A stretch of DNA of 64,000 nt from Artemisia argyi (GCA_030686995.1 CM060696.1:110976949-111040948); one strand, 5' to 3'. Positions 10,359 through 25,560 are shown, counted from the first letter of the stretch. Notes: a model not told the origin generated them from the sequence alone. Numbers and translations: made by a program.

Positions 10359-10497
10359 GTCAACTGACGAATAAGTTGATAAAGGGAATAAACCCGTATG
10401 GGTTGTAAACCATGGGGACCAAACCCGATGAAAATTAATGGCAGGGACGATTCTTGATTGACCCGGTAAACACATGGACAAAAAATGACATTAACTC
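10359..10497 (-). repeat. Right terminal inverted repeat of the MULE-like element
   Basis: Inverted counterpart of 8536-8675. It lies 125 bp upstream of the GRF gene start codon, so it could double as that gene's promoter. Confidence 0.85.
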
Positions 10498-11862
10498 TTT
10501 TTTGTATTATATTTTATAAGGTGCCCGGTGCACACTTATTAGCAAATCCCAATTAGCAATAATATATCAAAAGATCTCTAAGCAGCTGAAATTTATAAAT
10601 TCTTAACATCAATTTCCTTTTAAGTTGAAAAATATATAAGATTAGTAAGCTCATAAAAAGAGCAAAAATAAAAAGAATCCAGAACACCACCTAAACAGTT
10701 AAAGTTTAATACAAAACCCTAAATAAAAAGAATCCGTGCACACCTCCTCCATTAACTGATTAGTTAAACGCAGGAAGGTATTATCTCTCACTAATCAATA
10801 TCTCATTTCCTAATCATTATTTCGATTGGAAATTATTTTCTGCTCTTATATTTTATGTCATATTCACTGTTTTTGGATTATTAGCTTATAATTAACCAAA
10901 TGTATTCTGTTAATATAAGGGTAAGTAAGTTCATATTTTTTAATGCCCAACTTGAAAACTGCATCAATTAACCAAATTGACCTCCAAAAAAACCTTACAT
11001 TGCACACAAATTTAGTACCTTTTTGTGCGATTGACCTTTAATAAAACAACCAAAATTAAATAAGTAGCATTTTTTAGTAAGTAGCTTATGATGACTAGGT
11101 TGAGAGAGTGTTTGGGTTAGCGTATCATAAAATGGTGGGAAAATAGGCTTATAAACCCCCCGTATATAAGCTCATAAGCCTGGGTTTATAAGCTTACCTA
11201 AGCACTTGATTAGCTTATTTTGGCTATTTAAGCTCATAAGCCCTTTATAAAAGCTAAAACAAACACCCTCCCTAAGCTATGCCAAGCTATACCAAACACC
11301 CCATTTGCCATCCTTTACTGTTTATTAGGCATTGAAGAGTAACCGAAGTGATTAATTAACATTGCACGACAGTTACACGTGTTTTTGTTGGTAGGAAAAC
11401 TAGGATCTAGGTGATAAGGTTAAAGTAGGAAGGTGACCTGACAAGTCATTGAATATTTTGCAAAGTTAACTTAGTTATCGTTGAACATGCTTATAACAAT
11501 TCAGTTTTGGTTACTGATTTGAGATCAAGACACTAGGTGGTCTGTCGAGTATAGAGGCAATAAAGGACATTCATTGATAGAGGGAAAGTTATACTCGTTT
11601 TATAACTTCATTAAGCTCAAACAATGGCATTTCATATATGGAAATAGGACCGATAAAAGTTTCTATTATTAGTTTTTGTTTTCATTGCTAATAAAACTTT
11701 ATAAATTTGCAGCTTTTGAAGTAAAAAAAAGACGACACGATGATGGTTAAGCAACAAGACAATGACAAAGAATAAGATGAATCCTGACATTTTGGTGTAG
11801 CTCGCTTGAAAGGATCCATTATATATGATTGATTGTTATTATTAATCTAGATTTGGGAGATA
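10498..11862. other. Spacer upstream of the F-box gene
   Basis: No gene recognised. It holds a possible small MITE (11108-11300) and presumably the promoter and 5' UTR of the F-box gene. The sequence TTATATATGATTG about 45 bp upstream of the ATG is a weak TATA candidate. Confidence 0.5.
11108..11300. mobile_element. Possible MITE with GTGTTTGG ends
   Basis: GTGTTTGGGTTAGC at the left faces CTATACCAAACACC at the right, an imperfect terminal inverted repeat of about 15 bp enclosing 193 bp. The interior is made of repeated AAGCTCATAAGCC and GGCTTATAA palindromic words. No target duplication was found. Confidence 0.4.
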
Positions 11863-13281
11863 ATGGGTTCTGAAAATGAAAAGAAGCGATTGGATGTAGA
11901 AGTAGATAGACTAAGCAGCTTGCCTGATGATCTTATTCATAAAATTCTCTCGTTTAATGACACCCTAGATGCTGTTAAAATCAGTACTTTGTCATCTAGA
12001 TGGAGGTTTATCTGGACTACAATGACGTGTCTTGCTTTTTCAAGTGAGGATTTTCCTAATTTGCCCAAGTTCTCAAAATTTGTTAAACATGTTCTCTCTG
12101 GCCGTGATAATCAAAGGGAAGTGTCTTCGGTGAAGCTCAGTTTTCGTGGAAAGGCTAGCCAAGTGTTTGTCAAAAGAATTCTCGCGTATGCATTCTCTCA
12201 CAATGTCCAACAACTGAATATTAAATCAGTTGATAGTACTATTGAATTTCCTCTCTCTCTCTTTAGTTCTCAGACTCTCAAACATCTCATCTTCAATCAG
12301 TCTTATTGCTTTCCCGTGCTCTTTACATCAACGTGGGAGGTCCCTGCTTTAACCACATTGCATCTTAATGAAATCATCTTGTCTCATGACAATGCTGATA
12401 ATTTCAGTGGGCTTATCTCCAAGTGTGTGAACTTGAAGAATCTCACCTTAACAAATTGCCACCTGGTGGGATCGAATAATATTGATTTCAATATTTTTCA
12501 TCCCCAACTTTCTAATCTCACTATTGAAAGGGAACCTTGGAGTGCAAGATCGCTCAGTGTGGTTGCACCTCAACTCAAGAATCTCATTATTAGAAGATGT
12601 GAAAATTCTTCAAAGGGGATTATGATTTCTGCGCCTGACCTTGCCTACCTGCTCCTTCAATGCGATGATTGTTTAAAGTTCTCTGCTGACTATTTCCATT
12701 CTTTGGAGAAGGCGGATATCTCTATTACCAGACCATACACGGAAGACCCTCAAAATATTGTTGGTCTTTTTCAACTTCTTCAAAGTGTAAAAAATCTGAC
12801 ACTTAACTTGGAAATTCTCGAGGTATATAGCTATTGGTTCCTAATGTTTATACGGTCGTAATTCCCAAAACATTAAAATAGATTTAAGCAAAACAAGTGT
12901 GGCTCTTTTTCATATTGAGTCCTTATAGGAGTAAACATATAAGTGGAATATTATGATTGTGTTGTAATTTTTGCTGCAGCATCTTTCTTCATCTGGGGAA
13001 ATAATTTCGCATCAGCATTCTCCGCTTGCTAACTTAAAGAGTATAAAGATTTATCCGTTATTGGATAAGTGTCAGCTTCCAAGAAAGATGGTGAACATGT
13101 CAACCGAAGTCAGAAACTATTTGCTAGATGGATCTCCAGGGGCCACCTTCACAATGGTTTCACGCGAGGTATTTACATCATCAAGTATATTCTTATCTGC
13201 CATGCATCATACTTATAGCAGAAATTAGCAAACTAAATCAGATCCTCGAGTTAGGTTTTAATTGTTGAGATATGATGTTAC

Positions 13282-13347
<66 letters not shown>

Positions 13348-14854
13348 CACTTGAGTTCAAATTTTATTTTGATGGCAACCTTTTGGTATTTTGTATTTGT
13401 TTTTGGTTTCATTTTGTTAGAACCACAGTAAACGTGTAGACATCTTCATTTCGTGAGAGGTTGCAAATGAAGCTAGGCTGAATGTTACTGTAAGTTTTTT
13501 TGGCTACAACTATTCCATATGGCCCAAAAGCACATATGATATGGATGTCTTAAAATTTTAGTTAGTATGCGGAACTTTACCTAATAGTGTTCCCATTGAA
13601 GAGTAGGATCTTTTGCTCACATGTTGGGGTATTAGGTACCTCGTTACAACCCGCTTATTGACATTGGCGTTGGGTTATAAGGCACCACACTTGAAAGAAA
13701 CAGATGTCAGACCTGTTTATAAGACATCCAACTATCTTCTAGTCAAAGACTATCGACTCGGAGTGGGTATGCACTATTGTAATGGCTAAAAAAGGAACCT
13801 AGCATTTTTTTTGGGATACTCATATTTTAACCTCTTTACCCAACATGTGAATGGTTGTGTGAACTTCGTAAAACATTTCAGCAATTTATAATTTTACAAT
13901 TTTTTTCTTAATGTTATAACTGTAACGCCTTGTTTCACGATATTTTATGGCGATCCCCATGTTAAACAGAATATCAACATATTTTATTTTCGTTGATTTC
14001 AAGTAATGTACTTTCACTTTTCCACCATTTTCTGTAGATAAAATACCTTTAGATATTCCTTCTCGAAATAAAGGAGGTTGCCTAAAATGATTTTAAAAGA
14101 AAGGAAGTTGCGTAATATGAACAGGCATAAGACTGATGATTGGTGTCAGTTTCTATTGTGTGCTTTATAACCCTTCCAGAAGCCTAAATTAGCATACAAA
14201 ATCTCTAGTAGTTATAAATTGTGAAGTTGATATATTTGTTTTCACAATGAGAATTGTTATCCCGCCCCCTGTTTTTGACAAAATCAAGCCAACTATGATG
14301 ACACTTATACAAGATTATAATACCATCATATCATCAGTGTCTACCTAATTTCCTATGAGCTCTATTGTATCATGCAGGAGATTCTAGCAAAGAGGAATGC
14401 CACGTATGCAAAAATAAATATGGCCAAACTACAAGTGTGTCTAGAGCAAGAGAAAGCTGATATCGAGACCAACAGGGCTCATATTGAGCAAGAGAATGTA
14501 CCAATGGAGAGCCGCAACGCATTGATGGATGATGAACAGAATGCACTAGATGAGAACGAACTACATATTGAGGGAAACGTGGCACATATCAATAGCTGTT
14601 GGGAGAGTTTAGGTGAGCAGATTAAGCAAGGGAAAAAGAAGATTGATCACATCGTTTGTGAGTTGCACATTATTAAAAGATTGATGACAGAGCTGCCTGC
14701 ATCAAAGAGGGCTGAGATGCAACCATGTTTTTCTAGTCTGTGTGCACAAGCTGACAGTGTCATGAGTAAGATAAGAGATTGCATGAAGATCCAATTGGAT
14801 GAGAATCAAAGCCGTTTTCATGAACTTGCTACAACATTGCAGTCGTTTTCTTAG
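11863..14854 (+). CDS. F-box/LRR protein with C-terminal coiled coil, three exons
   Basis: Exons 11863-12822, 12980-13168 and 14378-14854 join in phase 0 through GT-AG introns of 157 and 1209 bp, giving 541 residues. An F-box (LSSLPDDLIHKILSF...LSSRWRFIW) occupies residues about 17-53; the family uses it to bind SKP1 in SCF ubiquitin ligases. Degenerate leucine-rich repeats follow (about 75-320), normally the substrate-binding part. Exon 3 encodes Glu/Asn-rich helices (repeated AHIEQEN, ELHIEGN words) predicted as coiled coil. The substrate is unknown. It is fully open and not inside a recognised transposon, the best candidate host gene here. Exon limits rest on splice consensus alone. Confidence 0.85.
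13287..13347. repeat. Poly(T) tract in intron 2 of the F-box gene
   Basis: An unbroken run of about 61 T, far from either splice site. It may be the A-tail of a small retroposon on the minus strand, but no retroposon body was recognised. Confidence 0.9.
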
Positions 14855-16180
14855 AAAATTGTTAGCTTGATTTCCCTTGCGCTCAAAAGTGATAACCATA
14901 AACAAAATGTCAACTGTTGGTGCTACTTTTTCCTTTTGTTTGGATCCCAGGTCAAGTAATTTTTGTGATTACGACAATGCAATAGTCAGCCACCTGCTCG
15001 TGCAACTTGGAATGTAAATTTATAAACTTCTGACACTTTGGACTCAACTACCCAAGGGACGTGTGTTATCACTTCTATCATGCAAAGTCGAGATGATCAA
15101 GTGATTTTGGGTTGTAATTTTGTAATATGCTCTATGCATTGATGTTCCTAGCATGATGGAGCGTGGGACAGGAAAAGCTGTTTTGTTTCGTCTTTGTATC
15201 TGCCAACTCTTTACCTATGCAATGTTAATTTTATATATTTTTAGGATGTATTGTCTCTCGCACAAGTAAAAATGATGCTAATAATCATCGATCGTGACCT
15301 TGTAGAAAGTGAAAAATAATAATAATAATAATAAATAAATAAAAAATCTACATTTTCTAAAAGACTAAAAAGTATCACCCGTTCTCTACATGTGTTCCTT
15401 TTAATTTTAGAGCCATTTTATCTCTTTCTTACTTTTTGACAACTTAGTCAATTTTTTTTAATCCCAATTTTAGTTTGAAAAATCATTCAAAACAACAAAA
15501 TTAGGTTTCGATGTATATTCAATTTCATCATATATTTCTTCAATTGCTACAAATTACGACCCTTTGAAAGAATTTGAATTTTATCAAAGTTAAGGTTTCA
15601 TTCTATTTGAGGTAAGAAGAAATTAGTATACCAAATTTTTAAAAAACAAACTTTAAATTAACATCAATACTTCATCTTTTTTGTTTTTTAAAGTTTTCTC
15701 AAAACTTATCAAAAAAATCACGTGTTCATGGAAACACTCATACTGTGTTTGATGAAATGTCTTAATGAAACAATTTTGTGATTTTAGAATTTGAAATGTT
15801 CATTAGAATATAAGTATCAATATTTGATGAGTCTGTTAAAAAAAAATAGCAAAAAAAATTATTCATGAAATAATTTGAAAGAAACAAAATTGTTTATCAA
15901 AGAATATTTATGAAAAAGTTCATCAAAGAATGATGAAGAAACAAAATTGTTCATCGCTTAATTTTTTTATTAGAAAACAAAATTTGTTAAAAAAAAAAAA
16001 AAAAAAAAAACACTTTTGGCTCAAGTAAAATCTTGGGCGTAGTAGGCCACTAACTTCTAAAAGGCCATTCTCCCCTATATTTGTTTTCAAGGTTTTACTT
16101 TAAGCATGATAAAAACATAAACAGTAATTTACCATAAATTATTTTGTTATTTACACTTCATAAGTAATGTCATTTAGACA
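14855..16180. other. 3' flank of the F-box gene, no further gene
   Basis: It holds the presumed 3' UTR, a short (AAT)n/(AAAT)n stretch near 15318-15345 and a 22-base A run near 15989-16010. No coding region or transposon boundary was recognised. Confidence 0.5.
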
Positions 16181-16667
16181 ATTCACCATGTAAAGTAATG
16201 TATCCAACTGAAAAACCAACTAACTCTCTTCATTACTTGTGAAGTTTGTTTTTTTTAATGAAAAAACAATTTTATCAACGGCGTCAAGGATGAGCCAATT
16301 CAAAAAGATATTAAAACAACATATTGAGATATTCACCTAACATGTTCAATAAAAGTTAAAACATGTTCACACTAAGTTATTAACCTAACTTGGGTGACTG
16401 TGATAGTATATTCACTCCTAGATCACAATAATACTCTAATCTACTAACTGTAATCATACTCTAAATCTACTAACAAGGCCGGTTTTCAAATCTATCATTG
16501 CTCTCATACTTTTTGTATCAACCTTCAATAACTTTAAGTATTAAGATTATATTTTTCTAAAGTTAGAGAGGTTTGATAATAAACCAAACAATGGTATTGG
16601 AATTGAGATATTACTAAAGTATTAAGATTATATTTTTCAAATCTATCGTTTGGTTTGTAAACAATAA

Positions 16668-16874
16668 GGGGCCGTTTGGTTTGATGATAGGACTCACAAT
16701 TAGTATGCGTTTGATAGTAGTGATGGGCCCTTATAGATTCATACCATGCTTCTTTGCCTCTTTTGATGTAAAGCCAATATATGAATTTTTCCATACCAAT
16801 TACCATGAAACAAACAACATATATCATTCCCATACTCATTCCTTCATTCTCATAAGCTCAAACCAAACGCACCC
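16668..16874. mobile_element. Tourist/PIF-like MITE, 207 bp, TSD TAA
   Basis: GGGGCCGTTTGGTTTGA at the left faces TCAAACCAAACGCACCC at the right, flanked by TAA at 16665-16667 and 16875-16877. TIR type, 3-bp TSD and size fit a PIF/Harbinger-derived Tourist MITE. It has no coding capacity. Confidence 0.75.
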
Positions 16875-17109
16875 TAATTACTATAGGAATGGGTATGGTT
16901 ATAGGGTGGAATGGAAATGAGAATAAGTTTTGATATAATTGTGAAACTAATTGTCTAGCTTAGTCTGTATATAAAGAATGAAAATAAAGGGCTCTCACCA
17001 CTTGTCAATTATAGTCTCACAAATTTAATATGAATGGATGGAAGTAAAGGCCCACACCACTTGTCAGATGGAATAGAATCATCGATTCCACCCATATGAC
17101 CTGATATGC

Positions 17110-19345
<2,236 letters not shown>

Positions 19346-20043
19346 AGAATATCCACCATGTAAAGTAATGTATCCAACTGAAAAACCAACTAACTCTCTT
19401 CATTACTTGTGAAGTTTGTTTTTTTTAATGAAAAAACAATTTTATTAACGGCGTCAAGGATGAGCCAGTTCAAAAAGATATTAAAACAACATATTCAGAT
19501 ATTCACCTAACATGTTCAATAAAAGTTAAAACATGTTCACACTAAGTTATCAACCTAACTTGGGTGACTGTGATAGTATATTCACTCCTAGATCACAATA
19601 ATACTCTAATCTACTAATTGTAATCATACTCTAAATCAACTAACAAGGTCGGTTTTCAAATCTATCATTGATCTCATACTTTTTATATCAACTTTCAATA
19701 ACTTTAAGTATTAAGATTATATTTTTCTAAAGTTAGAGGTTTGATAATAAACCAAACAATGGTATTGGAATTGAGATATTACTAAAGTATTAAGATTATA
19801 TTTTTCAAATCTATTGTTTGGTTTGTAAACAATAAGGGGCCGTTTGGTTTGATGATAGGACTCACAATTAGTATGCGTTTGATAGTAGTGGTGGGCTCTC
19901 AACAATGATAAATTCATACAATGCTTCTTTGCCTCTTTTGATGTAAAGCCAATATATGAATTTCACCATACCAATTACCATGAAACAAACAACATATATC
20001 ATTCCCATACTCATTCCTTCATTCTCATAAGCTCAAACCAAAC

Positions 20044-23000
20044 TGATGAGTGTGTAAATACTCATCATTTTTACCTTTTCTAAGCTGCCAAAACATCTAA
20101 AAACACTCAATATTGCATCAAAATAGTGAAAATATCACAGGAATGTGTTTTATATGTTTCAAATGCAAAATAATCAAAAACAGATGAAAAACGTACAAAG
20201 TTTGCAAAATTGGCAGTTTCAGTCCCTCAACTTTCAAAAGTTGTCAAATCTAGTCCCTGGTTGTTCTAAAAACTTGAAAAAGTCACCAAAGGCCTTTTAA
20301 ATCAAAAAGTTACATAATTAGTCCTTTGGTGCAAAGTTTCACAAAATGTCAAGTTTAGTCCCTGAAGTTTGGAAAATTGTCAAAAATGGTCCCTGGGATA
20401 TTAAAACTTTGAGAAAAAAAATTTTGTCCTTGTACTTCTCATATATGACAGGATTGGTCCTTGATTGCAAAGTTTGGTGAAATTACATAACAAGTCCTTG
20501 AAGTTTCAAAGTTTGGCAGTTTTAGTCCCTGGAAAAGTCAAAGGTGAAAAGTCAACATAAAACCTTGGACTATGGAAACTTGTCATAAAATACCCTTATG
20601 AATACTTTGAAAGAATGCCAAATCACACCCCCAAACTTTTGGCTAATTACAAAATTGGTCCTTGTGTTATTTACAAACCAAACCGGACCCTTAATATTAT
20701 CACAAACCAAATCCAAGTCCAATCCAAACCTTACCCAGCCCACTCCCTTTTCCTTTGGCCCAAAACAAACAAAGCCCACCCTGGTAATAATAATACCAGG
20801 GTCAAACCCCAGTCAAACCATCCCCTTTCCCTCCTTCCTTCACCCCCAACTTGCAGAACCATCATATCACCACCACCCCACCATCCCTGTCAAATCCACC
20901 GCCCAATCCACTCACCCTAATCCACTATCCACCTAATCACCTTAGCATTTAATGCACCTCCCCCCTCTTAGCAATTATCAGAAGCAAATTGCAAAATTAG
21001 TTTTGGCACCAAAAACACGTGGCAAGCAATGGGAGCATCTCAGTGATCCAATGGCTAGGATTATTGGTGGAATATGTTCAGAAGACCTTCCCAAACCCTA
21101 ATGATCAGCTATAAAAGAGAGAAGACACAAGGAAAGAGGAGTAGTACATTTTTAGCTTAATTTTAAGTCGTATAAGTTGTAGTATATTATTCTAGCCTAA
21201 TCAAAAGCTTTTAAGCATTGTATTGGTCAATTCAGTTGTAATTTAACTTATTTCAAGTAATACATTTCAAGTTTCAGTATCTCCTTTAGCTTATGCAGTG
21301 TTCACTTTTATTTCAAAATTTCCAATAAGCTTTGTTGTTGTTAATGTTAATGGCATGGACTCATAGGATCACATAAGCTCCAAGAAAGCTTAATAAAGCT
21401 TTTTGAAACATTAAAACATAGCTTAATTATAAAAAACTCAAAAATACAAAACAGTCAACATTGGTCAAACTTGTAGGTTTAATGGTGATTTAAAGCTGGA
21501 GCATGGTTAATTCTGGATGGCCATGGGTTTAGTGGCTTGTGGAAGCCTGTAGGTTTGGTTCTTTGGTCCTTGGTTCATGTGAAAGTTGCTTGGATGGCAT
21601 GAAGTAAGCTCAATATCTATTTACCTTCTGTTTCTGAATCTTAGTTAGTATTGATTGCTTGTTCATGCTTGTTTATGCATTATAGATCTTATTAGAATAG
21701 TTGTGATCTGTTTCTTAGTCTAAAACATTGTGTTTCTTTGAAAATTTCAAAACAGTTTTCATTAAGGTAGTGTTTGGATTAAGTCAGTGTAGTTAATCCT
21801 AGTTGAACTCAGTGACTAAGGCCTGTTCATACCATTTGCTTAACACCTAAGAAGTCAGAAACAACAAAGTTTTTAGGTTGTTGAAAGCTTGAAAGTCAAA
21901 ATCATCAAATCTTTGGCCTAAAATCTGTCTGTGTTATACAAGTAGCATAAGCCTAATTTTAGCTCACAAGTGTTAGTTCTAGCTTAATTTGGTCTTTATA
22001 TAGCTTAAGTAACTTCAATCAATCAATTAAGAAGGATCAAATCTCACAAAAGTCAAACTAAGTTCATATTTACAAAAAGTCAAAAGTGGTTTTGTTTTAG
22101 AAAACCCAAAATTGGGAGATTTATTGTGAATTGTATGTTAGACTTGAGACCCTGAGCTTTTCACAAGTTGTTTTCTATCACCTAAACTACAAAATCCCAC
22201 CTTTAGCTTAATTTTGTGATTTTTCCTTAAGCCTGTGCATTAGCTTAATCTAGGTTGCAGGGCAAGTACATGCCCTGTGCACAGATTTTGGCAAGTTTTC
22301 CAAGTACTTTTGTGACTACACCTGTGGACCCCACACCCTGCACTTTAGCTTATTGTGTAGCTTGTTAGTCCACCTTTTCGGACCTAGGATTAGTTTGGGG
22401 TTTAGCTTATCATGGGATAGCTTATTTGACCTCCCTTGTGACTTGTACTCAGAACCTTACACTGATCACTCAGTGTGTGACCCTAATTTCACAAGCTCAC
22501 CAAGAGCTTCTCTGTGAGCTTGAACCTTCAAGCCTTGGCTTTTTAGGAAGCTTATCAACCATTCTCACTATTTCAGTTGGTATTTTGACCCATACAAGTC
22601 TTGCTCCTAGCCTGCTTGTCACCTCAAGTCCCCAACACCAAACTGAGTACACTGAGTACTCAGTTTTGGCATCAAAGTTTACAAGCTTGCCCAAAGCTTA
22701 TTAGTTAACCATAAGCTCTGATTCTTAGCTTATTTTAAAGCTTGCCTGGCCTACTTTTCAAATCAACTTTCATGTTAGACCCTAGATCACTCTTGTGGGC
22801 CCCACATAGGCTTGCGGTTGCCCTCTTGGGACTACAAAGTATCATTGGTTGTTGATTTTAGCTTATTTGTGTGTTACAGCTTATTGTTCATATCTCTTGC
22901 TTATTTTAGCTTAATTTTGGTTCACTTAAGTTGCTTATACCTTATTGTACCTTCCGTGATCAGTGTTTGGCTTATTTCATTTGAAAAATCCACAAAATAA

Positions 23001-24286
23001 GATAATAAGTCACTGTTTGGATAAAGGGGGTGCACACAGCTTATTTTTAAGCTATAACAAAAGTGTTTTTGTAAAAAGTTCTTATTTTTAAGTTATTTTC
23101 ATCTGTCAAAAAGAAAAACACCAAAAGCCAAATTTAAAATAAGTGATAGCTTCTATTTAATAGATTCTATCTTTTTCATTTTTCATTTCAGCTTCTTAAT
23201 AAGCACTTTATCATTTTTATAATTTTCTTAATTTCTTTTTACCTTTAAGTATTTATAATAATTTTCTTAGATTTTTCTTAAACAGTTTACTATTTATTAG
23301 AATTAAAAATAGTTTAAATAATTAAATAGGTGATATTAGTAATTAATTAGTATTCTTAAATTTTAATTAACAACAGTAGGTTTTTATAATTTTCCTAGGT
23401 TTTATAAATTAGTTAAGACTTTTAGAAAATAGATTTTTAATTTCTACTGTTCATTTTCCAATTTTCTTATTTAAATTAGTTAAACTAGGTTTAAATTAAT
23501 TAATAGGTAAATAATTAGTAAAATAGTCTAAAAATAATTTTTAGAAGTTTTTTTTAATAATTATGTAGGATTCCTGTGATGGTTAATTAGTTTTATAATT
23601 TTTTCCATAATTATCTAAGTCATTTAGGTATTATTAGTAATTTAAAATAGTTAAATTAGTTTAATTAAGATAATTAGTTTTTAATTAATAGAAAACTCAT
23701 AAAAAGACAAAAATATTTATTTTTATTTTTTATACTTTCTTCAAGTTCTCTTTAAGGTTTAGAAATTAGTTTTGCAAATTTTTAGGTTAATTTGTAATCT
23801 TTGTTATTTTTAGTTAATTTAAATTAGGTTTAATTTACTTTTTAAATAGTTTTAGTTAATTAAGTAATATTTAAATATTTAAATAATGAATTTAATTATT
23901 TCATTTTCATTTTAAAATTTCTTTTATTTTAAGTTTTAAAAAGTTTCACTTGCACCCCCTGTAGTTTGTAATTTGCTAAAACCCACTTTTCTGTCTGTAA
24001 CCTGATTTCCAGTTGTGCATTTGTGAATATATCTGTATATCTGTTATTGTGAATATTATATCATTGTCCAAACACCAAATATCAGTAGCAAAATCAATTC
24101 CCAATCATCTTGGCTACTGTCCTCAGTGCCACTCATTCTCATAAACGTTTTCCAAAAACACCATTGCAATCTCGCTGGGACATAACGACCCGGGGACACA
24201 TTATACTATCCACGGAGAATTGGAACTGAGCTGTCTTTGACTTATTGACCTTGGTCAATAATATCTGACCATTTCGGGACCAATCA
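20044..24286 (+). mobile_element. Solo LTR (4243 bp) of an Athila-type family, TSD CAAAC
   Basis: The segment runs from TGATGAGTG to CCAATCA and is flanked by CAAAC at 20039-20043 and 24287-24291. The empty site is preserved at 16861-16867. Its ends and interior are related to, but diverged from, the 4.1-kb LTRs at 28799, 40060 and 55456. A TATA box (CTATAAAAG, near 21111) leaves an R plus U5 region of about 3.1 kb. There is no internal domain, so it is a recombination remnant. Interior ORFs of up to 112 codons lie in low-complexity sequence and are not genes. Confidence 0.9.
21111..21119 (+). promoter_or_regulatory. TATA box of the 4.2-kb solo LTR
   Basis: CTATAAAAG followed by a purine-rich AGAGAAGACACAAGG run, about 1070 bp into the LTR. 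This would place the start of transcription near 21140. Confidence 0.5.
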
Positions 24287-25377
24287 CAAACGCACCCTAA
24301 TTACTATAGGAATGGGTATGGTTATAGGGTGGAATGGAAATGAGAATAAGTTTTGATATAATTGTGAAACTAATTGTCTAGTTTAGTCTAAGTTTGTATA
24401 TAAAGAATGAAAATAAAGGGTTCTCACCACTTGTCAATTATAGTCTCAAAAATTTAATATGAATGGATGGAAGTATGGGCCCACACCACTTGTCAGATGG
24501 AATAGAATCACCGATTCCACCCATATGACCTGATATGCTGTAACACCCCCTAAATTTGATTAACGACATCGAAATACTTAATGGGGTATTACGTAGTGGA
24601 TCTTTGTCACAATCATATGAAACGTTTTAAAAACACATTTTATCATTCATTTAAAATATTTGAGTACAGAAATAGTTTTGGAAAGACCAGTCATATCTTT
24701 ATAAATATGTTTTATTAGACAACTAGTACATGAATTAATTGAAGTTAGTAGAATTTTGTCAATGTTGTAAGTGATTGGTAAGCAAAAGAGATGGGGGTGA
24801 AGAAATATGGAGATTTTGTAAGATATTGTGTATATTATGTTGGTTATTGTTAGATATTATTAGTTTTAGGGAATACCGGGTACCGAGTTTGGTAGAAATG
24901 AATTTTAACGGTACCAAATAAAATGTAACGATGTTGTAAAAATTATGAAATTAAATTCCTGATGAAAATTGGGTGTTAAAATAATTATCGTGTTGAAATT
25001 TCGTGATCCGACGTAATTTTTAGCGTATACCGGAAAATATAGTACATGGTCTCAAAACACCGGCAAATTAATAATATAATCTTTATATCGTTATAATGAG
25101 TATGAAATATGTTAGGATCATAGTTGGGAGTGTCGGGTATATGTTAGTAGTAAAAACTGAGTGGTAATCGTTAATTACAAATTAAGCATACGTAAATTGA
25201 AATTATTCATATCCGTGCATGATCTAATGTGCTGATGAGGTTGCTGAAGATATGTATACTACTCTAGTCTATATGAAGTGTCCTTACTGATGATGTGGGA
25301 ATTCGCAGCTAAACCACACTGGTTATGTGAATTTGAAAACCCGTAAACTCGGTATACGAGAAGATGCATGATGATCA

Positions 25378-25560
25378 TGAATAGTGATTTCCCTCCGGGA
25401 ATGAATAGTGTTTTGTGAATAGTGAAATTTTGAAACACTTCTCAGAATTTCAAACTGACTCCGAAAACGATGAATAGTAAAATGATAAATAGTGATTGGT
25501 GAATAGTAAATGATAAATAGTTACTGATGAATAGCAACTTTCCGAGATGAATAATGAAAT
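25378..25560 (+). repeat. Clustered GAATAGT-type words
   Basis: About nine copies of RAATAGT-like words with irregular spacing lie in 180 bp. They fall in the segment absent from duplicated block 1. Confidence 0.6.

Larger units (their letters stand above)
8536..10497. mobile_element. MULE-like element with long TIRs carrying two genes
   Basis: Terminal inverted repeats of about 140 bp (8536-8675 and 10359-10497) begin with GAGTTAATGTCATTTTT and stay similar to CGTCAGTTGAC. Between them are two spliced, open, convergent genes: PB1-like (plus) and GRF zinc finger (minus). Long TIRs and a PB1-like protein are typical of Mutator-like elements. No MULE transposase catalytic region is present, so movement would need help in trans, as for Pack-MULEs. 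Flanking bases are T-rich on both sides but no clean 8-11-bp target duplication could be fixed. Confidence 0.7.
19836..24297. mobile_element. Second copy of the Tourist-like MITE, split by a solo LTR
   Basis: The MITE starts at 19836 (TSD TAA 19833-19835), is cut at 20043 in its right TIR, and resumes at 24287 to end at 24297. The first copy gives the uninterrupted sequence and so proves the insertion site. Confidence 0.8.

Noticed and set aside
20598..20936. Proline-rich 112-codon ORF and an overlapping frame
   Set aside because: It lies in the solo LTR in C-rich low-complexity sequence; related LTRs do not keep the same frame.
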